DNA of 64,000 nucleotides, taken from positions 2,976,001 to 3,040,000 of the forward strand of contig JAJGBQ010000002.1 in assembly GCA_022457065.1 (NCBI GenBank), read 5' to 3'. The DNA is from Curvularia sp. ZM96 (taxonomy: Eukaryota > Ascomycota > Dothideomycetes > Pleosporales > Pleosporaceae). This document shows positions 1 to 10,316 of the stretch, one piece after another. Under the pieces are notes generated by a model that made no database searches, was not told where the DNA came from, and was given only the letters and a program-made list of their open reading frames with translations. Numbering within the stretch: the stretch's first letter is position 1; each line of letters starts with the position of its first letter. A program made the translations under genes and the position numbers.

Positions 1-1568
1 GCTTCGACTCAAACTCAGAATGTCAGGAGGAAGGCTACTTTTGCAGACATCGCAGCGGAGATTTCGGATTCAGAGTCGGAAGATGACGAGGAATTCTTCG
101 ACGCCGTTGGTGCTGGTGAAGTTGAGGTGGTGGAGATGCCTGCTGCTAGCGCTCCCCAGGACGTGGAGAGCAGCGCCCCAGATGCTTCTGGAGACCCATG
201 GGAGAAGAAATCAATGGAAATCGCCACTGCTTGGGCAGGCTACGAGGATGGCCCACGAGAGCGGCTGGCCATGGACGCAGATGACAGGCCGAAGATCTCA
301 CTCTGGGTACGCTCAACTTCGCCAACACTTTGCGCAATGCTGACTATTACCTAGGGAATCCTCAAGTCCATGATTGGAAAGGATATGACCAAGATGACAC
401 TGCCGGTATCCTTCAACGAGCCTACTTCGCTCCTCCAACGTGTGGCCGAAGACATGGAATACACTGACCTCCTCGACACTGCTGCTGAACGACCTGACTC
501 CACAGAGCGACTACTCTATGTTGCCGCATTCGCCGCTTCAGAATATGCGTCTACAATTGGGCGTGTTGCGAAACCTTTCAACCCTCTTCTTGCCGAGACC
601 TTTGAGTACGCCAGACCAGACAAGGGTTACCGCTTCTTTATTGAGCAGGTCAGCCATCATCCGCCAATCGGCGCTGCGTTCGCCGAGTCCAAGAAGTGGG
701 ATTACTATGTAAGTACTGGAGGCCATGTTCCACAGTATCATCTAACGGTAGCTAGGGCGAGTCTGCAGTCAAGTCCAAATTCTACGGCAAATCCTTCGAT
801 ATCAATCCACTCGGTACCTGGTTCCTACGACTGAGGCCCACCGCAACCGGAGGAAAGGAGGAGCTGTACACATGGAAGAAAGTCACCTCTTCCGTCATCG
901 GAATCATTACCGGAAACCCCGTCGTTGACAATTACGGCCTGATGGAAATCACTAACTGGACGACGGGCGAGAAATGTGTACTTGACTTCAAGCCTCGTGG
1001 CTGGAAGGCGTCTTCCGCATACCAGGTTGTTGGAAAAGTCATGGACGCGGAAAACAGAGTGCGATGGAGCATCGGCGGGCGATGGAACGACAAGATCTAC
1101 GCCAGGTTCACCCCCGGATTTGAGGACGCAGACATCGACAAGGGCGGCAAGACGTCAAAACACGACGACAATAAAGCATTCTTGGTCTGGCAATGCCACG
1201 AGCGTCCAACTGGTATTCCGTTCAACCTTACTCCGTTCGTCGTGACCCTTAACGCCATTCCCGATAAGCTGCGCCCGATCGTGGCACCCACAGACACTCG
1301 ACTCCGGCCTGATCAGCGCGCTATGGAAGACGGTGAGTACGACTTTGCCGCCACGGAAAAGAATCGTGTAGAAGAGAAGCAGCGCGCGACCAGGCGACAG
1401 CGGGAGGCAAACGGAGTAGAGTTCCGTCCCAGGTGGTTCACAAAGGGCAGATGCGAGATCACAGGCGAGGAGTACTGGGTTTTCAACCATGAATATTGGA
1501 AGATAAGGGATCGCGTTGCCAAAGGCGAGACGTCGTGGACTGAGGCTGGCTTGGAGGATATCTTTTAG
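1..1568 (+). CDS. Oxysterol-binding protein (Osh family), 5' truncated by window edge
   Basis: Lipid (sterol/PI4P) transfer protein acting at ER contact sites. Exons 1-306, 355-708 and 756-1568 are joined by introns gtacgc..ctag (307-354) and gtaagt..ctag (709-755), and 490 residues are visible. The ORD domain carries the family signature EQVSHHPP followed by the beta-barrel core, ending at a natural stop. Upstream, within an acidic stretch, DDEEFFDAVGAGE resembles an FFAT motif, which in this family binds the ER protein VAP/Scs2. This suggests an Osh1/2/3-type long protein whose N-terminal part (PH or similar) lies left of the window. The family call is firm; the subclass is inferred. It converges with the amidase gene. 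Confidence 0.93.
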
Positions 1569-2142
1569 ACTAATGGTACACACCTGTTGCTTATTAATAC
1601 ATACATCAATTGTGCGGGTCTGGCGCTAGTGGTAGTACAGCAAACAACATTCACCTTCTCCTTTCACTTGCAAAAAAAGAGGCAAAAAAGAGCAAAAATC
1701 AAGCGATTAACTCCCAGGTACTGAAGCTGCCCGACGCCCGCCTTCCGAATCGAACTGACGTTCTACGGCCGACGAGCGCCCCCCTAGCTTGCAGCCCAAA
1801 TCCCTATTTGTTAGCGATATTCTCAATTAGTTATTTTTGCTAGGAGGCCCACCCGATCAGACCATAGGAGTAATTGCTTGATGGTGAGATACGGAATCTT
1901 GCGATACATATGCGTGGTGGGAGTGAGTTGGGAGTATGCACTTGGATCACGTGCGGTCAGCCAGTTTCAGTGAATGACGAGGCCTGCCCTACACCCGCCT
2001 TCGCAACGACGTCACCCCAGGTTTCAACAACGCACATAGGTTTCTTTTGATGTAGCCATCACTAACAAGACAATTCGGCGATTGTAAACCATACTTGCCA
2101 CTAACAGATACGAGATATCTAAGGCACTGAACCGCCTGTACA
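1569..2142. other. Intergenic, convergent 3' ends
   Basis: This is the 3' flank of the Osh gene and of the amidase gene. It contains an E-box-like CACGTG near 1949. A 77-codon open frame here has no protein-like features. I see no gene. Confidence 0.6.
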
Positions 2143-3985
2143 TTACAGATTTCTCACTGGAATATTTCGCTCGAGATACCCAAACCACTTCGGCAGCGAC
2201 CTCCCCGTCACAAAACCGCCATTTCCCCGGCTACTCCTCTGTGCATCCTCAATGGCGCTCGCCCACTTCAGCAACTCTGCCTCACTCCACGCAGTCCCCA
2301 TCAGCGCCAGCCCGTACGGCATACCGGTGCTCTCATGCACGCCCGCCGGCAGCGTCACCATCGGGTAGCCAGCCTGTGCCGCAATCTGATGCGTCTGGGC
2401 TACATCAGGCGGAACAAGCAACGCATCGAGTCGACGCCCGTTGTTGGCTAGTGCAGCGTCGATGCCGTCTTCGCGCGTGCTATGTTGTATAAATCCCAGA
2501 GCTTGATAGTACGTCTCATCCATTACACCCTTTGTTGCCAGCGACGCGAGAAACCCGTCTTGGCCTGAGTAAAAAGCGGGATGCCCGCGTGGCCAGGGGT
2601 GTCCGCCCTCAGTGCCGTCGTTGGCGTAGTTATACGCGACCATGTCTTCGAGGGAGCGGATGCTGGTATTCTCGAGGGAAGAAAGGTACGTGCGGATGTT
2701 ATTGTAAAAATCAGTTTTAATAACTGTATACTCGGACTCGTTAGGACGGCCACGCGTGCTACCGTAGTCCCAGTCCCAACCTGAGGGGGAGACGACGGTC
2801 GAATAGCTGGGAAGTTCGGTATTGTTGAGGATGGTGGCGCCCGAAGATTGCAGGAGGGAGAGGAGGGAGAGGAGGTGGTTGCGTTGAGAGGCGTCAGTGT
2901 AAGTCCAGAAGGTGGACCAAGGTAGACCGAAGGTTGCGTTGCGCAGTACAGTCTTGTTGGTTAGGAAGGGCATGTAGCCTTGAGAAGGAGTTTTGCCTTG
3001 CTGAGCGAGCGTGTAGTTGTCACGTTCGTCGATGCCGTAGATGGCGTCGAGAGCATACGCTGCATCGCGTACTGTCCGGCCGAGCGTACCGACAGTGTCT
3101 TGATGGATGCTTTCTGGGATGACTCCCGCTCGTGATGTGAGCCCTACCGTAGGCTTTATACCAACCAAGGCGTTCCGTTCCGCTGGGTTGATGACACTGC
3201 CGTCTGTTTCGGTGCCTGTACATTGTCAGAATCGAATCAAGACAGAAATGATACATTGTGAATCTCAGCTTGCCTAATGAGAATGTGACGATGTTCGCAG
3301 CTACCGCCGCTGCGCTTCCCGAGCTGCTTCCACCCGGATTGACAGTCAAATTATAGGGGCTCCTGCATTGCCCACCCCTCGCCGAGTAGCCTTCTGAATA
3401 GTTGTTTGATCGCATGTCGGCCCATTCGGATAGCGTCGCTTTCCCCATCAGCAGCGCCCCTGCTTCTCGCAACTTTGCGACAACATGCGCATCGCGGGGC
3501 ACTACACTCCCTACGAGCATCCAGCTACCAGCTGTAGTTTCCATTCGATCTTTCGTTGCAATGTTATCTTTGATGATGTACGGAATCCCGTGGAGCGGAC
3601 CTCGCACCCGACCGGTCGCACGTTCCGAGTCAAGCGCCATAGCTATCCTTTCGGCATCTGGATTCAGTTCCATGATTGATCTAATGTATTCATCCACTTG
3701 ATAGATCCGGTTCAGGTAGCACTTCAGGAGCTTCACGGACGTGAGAGTGCCATCATTCAAGTACCCTTGGAGTTGGTCAATGGTGGCTTCGTCGAGCGTG
3801 ATCCCATGACATGCGGGCATGGGAAATAGTGCAGTTGTCTCGGTAACATCTTGCGAGGGAAAGAAGAAGGGATAAGGTTGCTGCAGCGGGTCGACGTCCA
3901 GGATGCATGTTGAGTTCCCCACGTCGTCGCACGATGAGCTTGTTGTCGCGCTGAGGGCGAAGACGAACAATAGTGCTATCAGCAT
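2143..3985 (-). CDS. Secreted amidase (amidase signature family)
   Basis: Hydrolase of the amidase signature family, 594 aa, on the minus strand. Exons are 3985-3274 and 3215-2143. The N-terminus is a signal peptide (MLIALLFVFALSATTSSS), so the enzyme is probably secreted or vacuolar. The Ser-cisSer-Lys triad is visible: Lys139 in PLHGIPYIIKDN, Ser220 in GGSSSGSAAA and nucleophile Ser244 in GTETDGSVINPA. The 24-residue spacing between the two serines is the family norm. The last triad block is restored only if the 58-nt intron 3216-3273 uses a GC donor (gcaagc..tacag), giving Leu-Gly-Thr-Glu-Thr across the junction. The substrate is unknown, since fungal members range from acetamidase-like to broad-specificity enzymes. 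Confidence 0.9.
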
Positions 3986-4995
3986 TTTAGGGATACCTAA
4001 TCGATTACATCTATCGGTTGGTAGTACCAGTGATTCTCGCCCTGGCGGTAGTTATCTGCCTGGCGTGTTGCCAAGGGTGGCTAGGATAAGCGTCTCACTT
4101 GTCTACTCAGCGCAAGCTTCTTTTTACCCATCCACCAAGTTTGGGGCAGCGCTCCAAGCCTTTGGGGAAGTTTTGCTCAGCACTGGGGCCTCCGTTGTCG
4201 CCGCCGCCTGTGGTTCTTGGCTCTGCAAGAGTGGGGTACGACGTCATCTGCATATGTTGCGCTGCTTGGTTAGCTTTTCCTATTCCACTGACAGCAGTAT
4301 CTTTTTTTTTTTCAATGCCAGACACTCCAGCCGTACTGATCATTTAGGAGCAGCCTCTTCAGTGTCTCCAAGAATGTGTGTGCTGTAGGAATGCCACTCT
4401 CTAGGCCAAGCCTTGGTGGCAGGCGGAGAATGGGTGACGCCAGGCGGTGTTGCGCTACTCGGTACTACCCGCTGACGCTAGTACCTATAGTGCGCAAGGC
4501 TGCAATCGGCTTTAACACCAATTTAGCCTTGCGCTTGTACACATCTTAGAGGATGACTTTCATAATTACATATTTTTTTATATTTGCTTCAGAAAGAGAT
4601 ACAGCCCCTTGAAGAAAACAGGAAGCATAGCGTCAAAGAACCAGTCTCGTCCAAAGAAGAGTGACTGCACAGTTTGCCAAGTACACAATTCCATCGCTAA
4701 AATTGGGAAGGTGGATCCGACATCACTCTCTGCTTTCATCCCCAGAAAATCTATGTGGAGCATCAACTTTGGTCTCGTATTCCCGAGTACGGACCGGAAT
4801 CTATGTCAGTGCAGCTGCTTTGTGTGTCACATATCCAGAAACATAATGCAAAAGCTTAGAGAAGGAAACACATTCTATTGAAAACGTGATGTTGAATCAA
4901 CGCTTCTAGTGTGGCGCCCTATCTATTTTATCCTGCCCTCAACTCCAGTCTTGTCGCTACCTTCGCCCTCAATCTCTTCTTCTTACGCCACCATT
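3986..4995. other. Intergenic: amidase promoter side and 3' flank of the small secreted protein gene
   Basis: It holds the upstream region of the amidase (minus strand) and the downstream flank of the next minus-strand gene. Open frames at 3903-4388 and 4609-4881 lack recognisable domains, signal peptides or splice support. There is a T-run near 4302-4312. No gene is supported. Confidence 0.5.
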
Positions 4996-5337
4996 CTAGC
5001 ACCCCTGACCGGCACACGCGCCATTGGGGTAGCAGCAGTCGCAGGCCCAGCCGCCAGGTGAATCGCCACAGCCCCAAGCGCAGATAGCGCAGGCAAATGC
5101 TCCCTTCGACTCGCCAGGTTGGAGAACAGGTTTGCTTGCAGGCTTTCCGTTGGGAAACAGCTTTGCGACCAGGACTTTGCTGTTCTGGTCGGCAATCGCC
5201 TTTTGTGCTGGGGTAAGGTTCTGAACGGACGCAGCAGATGCAACGCTGAGAAGGACGATGAGGACGGTTGTGACTGAAGATGTGTCAGTATCGATGTCCT
5301 AGTAGTCCATTCTGCAAATGCGGGACTTACACTGCAT
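4996..5337 (-). CDS. Small secreted cysteine-rich protein 1 (candidate effector)
   Basis: A 94-aa predicted secreted protein, not recognised as a named family. Exon 1 is only 7 nt (5337-5331, ATG CAG T). A 57-nt intron follows (5274-5330, gtaagt..ttcag, phase 1 in codon 3), then exon 2 at 5273-4996. Residues 1-17 or so (MQFTTVLIVLLSVASAA) form a signal peptide. The mature part has a basic/Pro-rich linker and a C-terminal knot with eight cysteines: C64, C67, C71, C80, C82, C83, C89, C94, including the block ACDCC. Support for a real gene: a TATA-like box, a CA-rich leader ending atcatcaaaATG, a consensus donor, and the same gene plan in the second cysteine-rich gene at 7515. An 86-codon frame overlapping it on the same strand is a shadow. 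The effector role is inference. Confidence 0.78.
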
Positions 5338-7514
5338 TTTGATGATGGAGGAGATTGATCGAAGATTTTCGAGCTGGATTGAGTGTTTGGACTGAGGTGG
5401 TTGGTATTGGATTGAGGTGATTGTTGTTGTGAGTGATGAGAAGAAACTGGAGTGGGCGATGGATGGCTATTTATCTATCTTCTGTGGTCAATAATAGAGC
5501 CGATTTCAACATGCTATGAGACATCTTTCATAGAAGCAGCTGTCGTTTCCAGCCTAGAGGTCAGCCCCATCAGGTCTGTGTGCACACCGGTACCCGTCCC
5601 TCAAGGGGCGGGAAGGTGAACACGATGTTACGGACAGGTTCAATGTAAGACCAGAACTGTGCCGTATTAGCATGGTTTACAGGGAAGCGGGCTGCTCTTC
5701 ACAGAATTAACCGTGCTAACGGTGCACAGAGTTAGGCTAAGTAAAGTGTTGCATTTATCACGCCTGCGAAACGTTTAGCTTCCCGTGGTGGTCGGCTTCC
5801 TTGTGGACAACATCATGTTACTATACGCAATCTTCTGTCGCATGTGGTGCGGTGCTAGACAAGAGTATCACTTTTGCACATGATAGGGTTGTTGGATTTC
5901 TTGTTACAATAGATTCTGAGAATATGCATTTTGGGTTACGGAGCTACATACTTTCCCAATGGCAATCATGCTAGCGGTTAACGCCGATCAGTTCGTCCAG
6001 TCAGCCCTAGCTCGCTAGAAACGTGAGGTTACAAAGTTACCGTGTACAAATGTAGGATTCGCCCACGCTCGGCTAATATGACATAAGCAGAATGAAGATG
6101 ACAGCTGTTTGCAGTGTTTTCTTTTTCCTAAATTCCGCCCCGCGTCATAATCGGCGTTATTCAGGCAGTGCTGGCTGCCGTCAGCAATGTGACGGGATGA
6201 GACCTCGCCCATTCAATAGTTTGCTTAATCCAAGCTTTCTTGGCTAAGCACACGTTTAACGCACTGCATGGTGAATGGTAGGCGGTGCATGTAAAGCAGC
6301 GGAAACTAGAAATTCAGATGACTACAATGTCAAATCGTGCCAACTTGAATGCACATAGCACAATGACTCCATTCTGAAGTGTGTTCTGCACCTTAGCAGC
6401 CGTCAATGTTGTCACCAGCGGCAAGTGGCATTAAACTAGGATAGATTTGGCACTAATATTGCTAGTCCTGGATGGCAAAATAGTACGCTCGGAAAAATTG
6501 GCGATCTTTACTAAAGTGGTTGATATTGCCGGGCGAAAGGCTTTCTTTACCGAAAAGCTTATCTTTGATACCGTGTTTGCACTAGTGACAGCGATAAAAT
6601 CGGATAGGCTCTGCCTCAAAATCGGCGGTTTTACTCGGAGAGTCACAGCTATCGCTAAACACAGTAAGCACTTAGTGCCTTATTGTCATCATTCCTTGTA
6701 AAGATAGTCTCCATATAGGATCTGTATTTGTCGATTAAGCCTTTTTCGGTTTCACGTGTTGCTTACAGTCGTACGACTGGCAGAGTACCACCATGGCCTG
6801 ACTATCTGCAATCATTTACAGTACCTTCATGAACTGGAAACTGAAACGAGAAACGAGACGGAATAATTTGTTGATAGATGAAGACGCGTCTGTGTTATAC
6901 GAGTGTCAGACATGCAATATTACCGAGATAGTACTACACGAAGTAGGTGCCATAGAGCTGTATTCTCGCACTGAGCTACGCTACAGCTACATGTACAACA
7001 TCTTGACAAATAGAGCTCTTGAGGCAGATCTATAGGGCCGTAGAAGTCATTACCTAATGCTGCTAGCTAATTCACATCACTTTGTGCAAACATAGAGCAC
7101 TTTTGAGAAAGTTGGGATGAATACGAACAGTGATCCGGGCAGGCCTTGAATTGCAACCTTTCCATCTGAAGTTGGCATCGCTGAGAGGCTTGCGTTGACT
7201 GGCTATTGGATACGTACTTGCCCCTGTTATACTGTAATCGGCGCGACATCTAGCCGTGGAGACTCCTCGTTGCTTTTTTTCCGGCTTTGTGATCTTGTCT
7301 GTCAAAGGCAGAAACAGCATAGCATAGAGACGGAATCGCCATCACTGTAGAGCAAAAATGTACTTAAAGAGGCTTCTCAGACTACCATGAAGACATCTGG
7401 ATATTCAGCATTCGATCCATTCTCATCTCCCTTACAAACTCAAAACGCACTCCCAACTCGAACAAGTTCTCAAAAGTTGCTTGACCTGTCGAAAGCTACT
7501 ACAAAAACGTCAAA
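5338..7514. other. Long intergenic region between two divergent cysteine-rich protein genes
   Basis: This 2.2-kb region is the shared upstream space of the two small secreted protein genes, which point away from each other. Short open frames at 6431-6701 (both strands), 6829-7035 and 7067-7320 have no start context, introns or motifs that I recognise. The bases just before 7515 are a CA-rich leader. A degenerate transposon cannot be excluded, but I see no terminal repeats. Confidence 0.5.
5468..5474 (-). promoter_or_regulatory. TATA-like box of small secreted protein 1
   Basis: ATAAATA on the minus strand lies about 130 nt upstream of the ATG at 5337. It is followed by a CA/TC-rich leader, a layout common for strongly expressed fungal genes. 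Confidence 0.45.
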
Positions 7515-7777
7515 ATGAAAAGTAAGTCGCTTCCTTACTATATCTGTAGGCGTTCAAAGAAATCAACTTACAATTCATGATAGCATTCATCACATTCCTC
7601 GCTGTCGCTATGGCTCTGGTGAACACTGCCGCGGCTCTCCCTCAGGGCGACGATAAACTCAGAGCATACGGCAACCAAGCTGAGGCTTGCTCAGCGTGCA
7701 TTCTCAGTAGCGGACTCGCAGAGCATGCCTGCAATTGCTGTGATTCATGGGACCGTAGGTACTGCGCTAAGCCCTAA
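7515..7777 (+). CDS. Small secreted cysteine-rich protein 2 (candidate effector)
   Basis: A 66-aa predicted secreted protein. Exon 1 is 7 nt (7515-7521, ATG AAA A). A 62-nt intron (7522-7583, gtaagt..gatag) interrupts codon 3 in phase 1, and exon 2 is 7584-7777. The signal peptide is MKTFITFLAVAMALVNTAAA. The mature chain has six cysteines, C38, C41, C52, C54, C55 and C63, in the pattern A-C-x2-C-x10-C-N-C-C-x7-C. Its sister gene at 4996 has a closely similar pattern (C-x2-C ... A-C-D-C-C ... C) and an intron at the same codon and phase, so the two are probably diverged duplicates. An alternative start at 7577 (Met-Ile-Ala-Phe) would avoid the intron but lose this shared structure. No known family was recognised; the effector role is inferred. 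Confidence 0.75.
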
Positions 7778-7812
7778 ATCACAAGGCATGGCAATCAGGC
7801 TGAGGCATGTGC
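7661..7812 (+). repeat. Diverged in-frame repeat of the cysteine-motif segment
   Basis: The segment encoding GNQAEAC inside the gene (from 7670) recurs 120 nt later (from 7790), just after the stop codon and in the same frame. It again encodes GNQAEAC, with about 19 of 25 bases matching by eye. It reads on to a stop after about 11 more residues. Confidence 0.55.
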
Positions 7813-8223
7813 AACACACTTGCCAGTACCGTAACCTATGGAGCTCACGGGACTTCACCTTGAGGCAGACAAGAGCGTACGTTCAAGATTATCTACAGAG
7901 CAAAGATCTACTAGTTGAGGTGGCAGCTCGCTTACAGCGACGGACACAATTTGTTGGACGGGTAAATGACGGGAGACTGGTTCAACACAGTCTGCTGGTA
8001 CTGTAGCTAGAGACGTACAAAGAGGTATTTCAGCCTGACAATACAATCGCCGATACATTTTATCGATCCTTTTTTAACACGGCGCTTTTTTTGTTTACAA
8101 TACACTCTCTCCACATTGGATCATATACAAGCTGGTCCTCCAAATCGCAAAGTCGTGATCAACCTTTCGCGCATGTTATCTACCGCCCTCGACGTACGAT
8201 TGTCCCTGTACCTCCCATAGTGG
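7778..8223. other. Intergenic, convergent 3' ends
   Basis: Apart from the repeated cysteine-motif segment next to the stop at 7777, nothing recognisable is seen. An open frame at 7725-8006 is a shadow that continues from inside the small gene. Confidence 0.5.
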
Positions 8224-9420
8224 TTACTGCTGCAGTAAAACATCCACGACATTAGTCTCGAACCAGGGTTTATATACTTCCAACGCCCATTTTCCGAGAT
8301 GCTGGAGGCATGCTATCAGGGGATACATTTGTCTTGGCGTTGTTGTGCTATCAAGGTGCACCCCCTCCCAGATATGGGTCATATTATTCTTCCTGGTCGC
8401 AGCGAGAAAACGCCAGTCTGATCCTTGTATCAAAATCAGTGGTAGGAAGGGCAATTCTGCTCGGGCCTGCTCGCTGGGGACCAGCTGTTCCAGCTTTCTG
8501 TATTGTGCGGTGACCCACGTGCTCAATTGTTCGATGGCATCTTCCTTCCCGGTTCCTGACTTTGTCGTCGCTATACTCACAACGATCGGTTTCTTATGTA
8601 GTGGAGATTGGAATGTTTGATTCCAACTGCCTTCAAATTCAGGATCACCAACTATCAGCTTTCGATAGGAAGCATTGATTCGCTCGTTCTCACGGAGAAC
8701 AATAGCAAAGTCCACCATCCTTGACCGCATAGCCGCACCACCATCATCTATTGGCAGTAAGTCTTGGGGTTCGATCTCGGCAGAATCGCAGTACAAGTAG
8801 TCAAGCTTGCTTTGAAAGCGGCTGTTTTCAAATGCAAGATCAAACGTACGAGCGTGTATTGAGGTATTCCAGGATTCCTTACAATGATCTTCTCGTTCGG
8901 CGTCCTTGGATCTACGCGTGACCTTCTCGACTTGATGTACCGTGGGGCATGTCCCCAAAGCTTCTCTGACGGTATCGTCGACGAACATAAACTGAAGATC
9001 GGTTGCAACAAGTTGAGATTCATTGCGAGCCGATGCAGCCAACGTGTCTTTGTGCGACATTGGAATGGTATGTAGTCCTGACGCACAAATGTGCAACTCC
9101 CGTGCCAAAGCTTTCAGCTGAGGTGGAGCTCCATCGTCGGAGAGGATCCGCCTTTCTACAAAACTCTTCAAGTTAGCCGTGAGCTTCTTGTCTTTGCCTT
9201 TTCCTTTGCTGGATGGCGGTATATCTGACTGTGCAGCGCACGACGGCAGGCGGGTGGAGGTTTTAGTCCGCTTTCTGGACGGTGCCCGGCTGGTAGTACG
9301 CTCGCTATGCTGCGACCGAAGACGCCCTGGAGGTATGATAGATGAAGAGAGGGCTGATTCAAAATACTCATCTTCATCGTCGTCTTCTCTATTCTCAGGG
9401 CGTGATCTCTTCCGCGGCAT
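8224..9420 (-). CDS. PD-(D/E)XK nuclease-like protein (fungal family), changed active site
   Basis: Single-exon, 398 aa. The N-terminal ~90 residues are basic, Ser/Arg-rich and disordered, with likely nuclear signals (RKRTKTS, KGKGKDKK). From about residue 150 it follows the fungal PD-(D/E)XK nuclease-like family: EALGTCPTVHQVEKV, the SRMVDFAI strand near 235, the PIVVSIATTK strand near 280, LPFLPLILIQGSDWRFLAAT, and a C-terminal YKPWFE block. In the paralog at 12227 the third strand reads PIVISVETK. Here the ExK-type Glu and Lys are replaced by Ala and Thr, so catalysis may be lost. The molecular function of this family is not established. A CA-rich leader precedes the ATG. Confidence 0.85.
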   Translation of the reverse strand: MPRKRSRPENREDDDEDEYFESALSSSIIPPGRLRSQHSERTTSRAPSRKRTKTSTRLPSCAAQSDIPPSSKGKGKDKKLTANLKSFVERRILSDDGAPPQLKALARELHICASGLHTIPMSHKDTLAASARNESQLVATDLQFMFVDDTVREALGTCPTVHQVEKVTRRSKDAEREDHCKESWNTSIHARTFDLAFENSRFQSKLDYLYCDSAEIEPQDLLPIDDGGAAMRSRMVDFAIVLRENERINASYRKLIVGDPEFEGSWNQTFQSPLHKKPIVVSIATTKSGTGKEDAIEQLSTWVTAQYRKLEQLVPSEQARAELPFLPLILIQGSDWRFLAATRKNNMTHIWEGVHLDSTTTPRQMYPLIACLQHLGKWALEVYKPWFETNVVDVLLQQ

Positions 9421-10316
9421 AGTTGGGGTTATAGCGGGGACTTTGGTTAGGGTTGTAGTTAAGATTTTGGTTGTGGTCGTAGTTGTAGTTGAGGTTTTGA
9501 TTGAGTTTGATAGTAGAGAAATATGAGTTGATGTAGATATATTTGCTCAGTATGTGCCTGATTTGGCTAGTCTCACCTTCAGACACTTACACAATGTCAG
9601 TCACGATGTCAAACACTGTAGCCTATTGTAGTTGCCCCAGAAATTTTGATAACAAACTTTAAGGCTCATCACCATCACTCAATACTTAATTTGGTTTGAA
9701 AAGAAAGTGGAAGTTGGGGTAAAAGAAGACGTGTCTGACTTGCATGGGAGAGCAGAGATGCGATACGCAATTTGGGTAGCTAACCCATGTGTGCTATATG
9801 AACAAAGATGTTGAGTCAAGGTTTGTCCAATAAGAGCAGCTGGCAAGGCTGCGTCAGATGCACTGACTACCTAGGTACACTAAGCTTGCTGGCGTACTTG
9901 TTTGGCGCTGAAACTCAACTGTGCCGCTCTTTCCCGCTGGAACCCTTCGCAAAGTAGCCAGTATCTCTAATAATCCCTGAAACAACTCAAGATGTGACTT
10001 CAAAATTTACCAGTATTCAGACTGAATTGAACAAAATTGAGCACTCGCTTATGTGCCAGCATTCATCCTGAGATTGAATCGTACTACGCGGATCACCGAA
10101 ATCAAGATACATATCCAGCTTGGGAAGAGCAGAATCTCAGCAGCGTCTATGTAAGCACATTGTGTAATGAGAAGTTGTAGATTTCTGTCCAAAGTACAAC
10201 GGCTGGGAGTTTTCAGTGTTCATGAACAATGCTGAGTTATGCAATATATGTAACTGTGCCTTTCTCTATTCCCCAGTCCCAACCAAAGAAATTCTTTCAC
10301 CGATCTCGAAGCAAAA
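9421..10316. other. Divergent intergenic region with low-complexity leader and uORF
   Basis: Bases 9421-9520 are a T/G-rich (minus strand: CAA/AAC-rich) low-complexity tract upstream of the nuclease-like gene. A minus-strand frame, 9586-9395, reads an Asn/Tyr-rich peptide through this tract and overlaps the main ATG. The rest is the upstream region of the coiled-coil gene. Nothing else is recognised. Confidence 0.5.

Noticed and set aside
1720..1775. Possible tRNA T-loop (GTTCGATTC on the minus strand)
   Set aside because: The flanking bases do not form T, anticodon or acceptor stems.
4983..5243. 86-codon minus-strand frame over the first cysteine-rich gene
   Set aside because: It is an out-of-frame shadow; the spliced frame has a signal peptide and eight ordered cysteines.
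6431..6701. Opposed open frames that might be a transposon remnant
   Set aside because: No terminal repeats, no transposase motif and no similarity that I could recognise.
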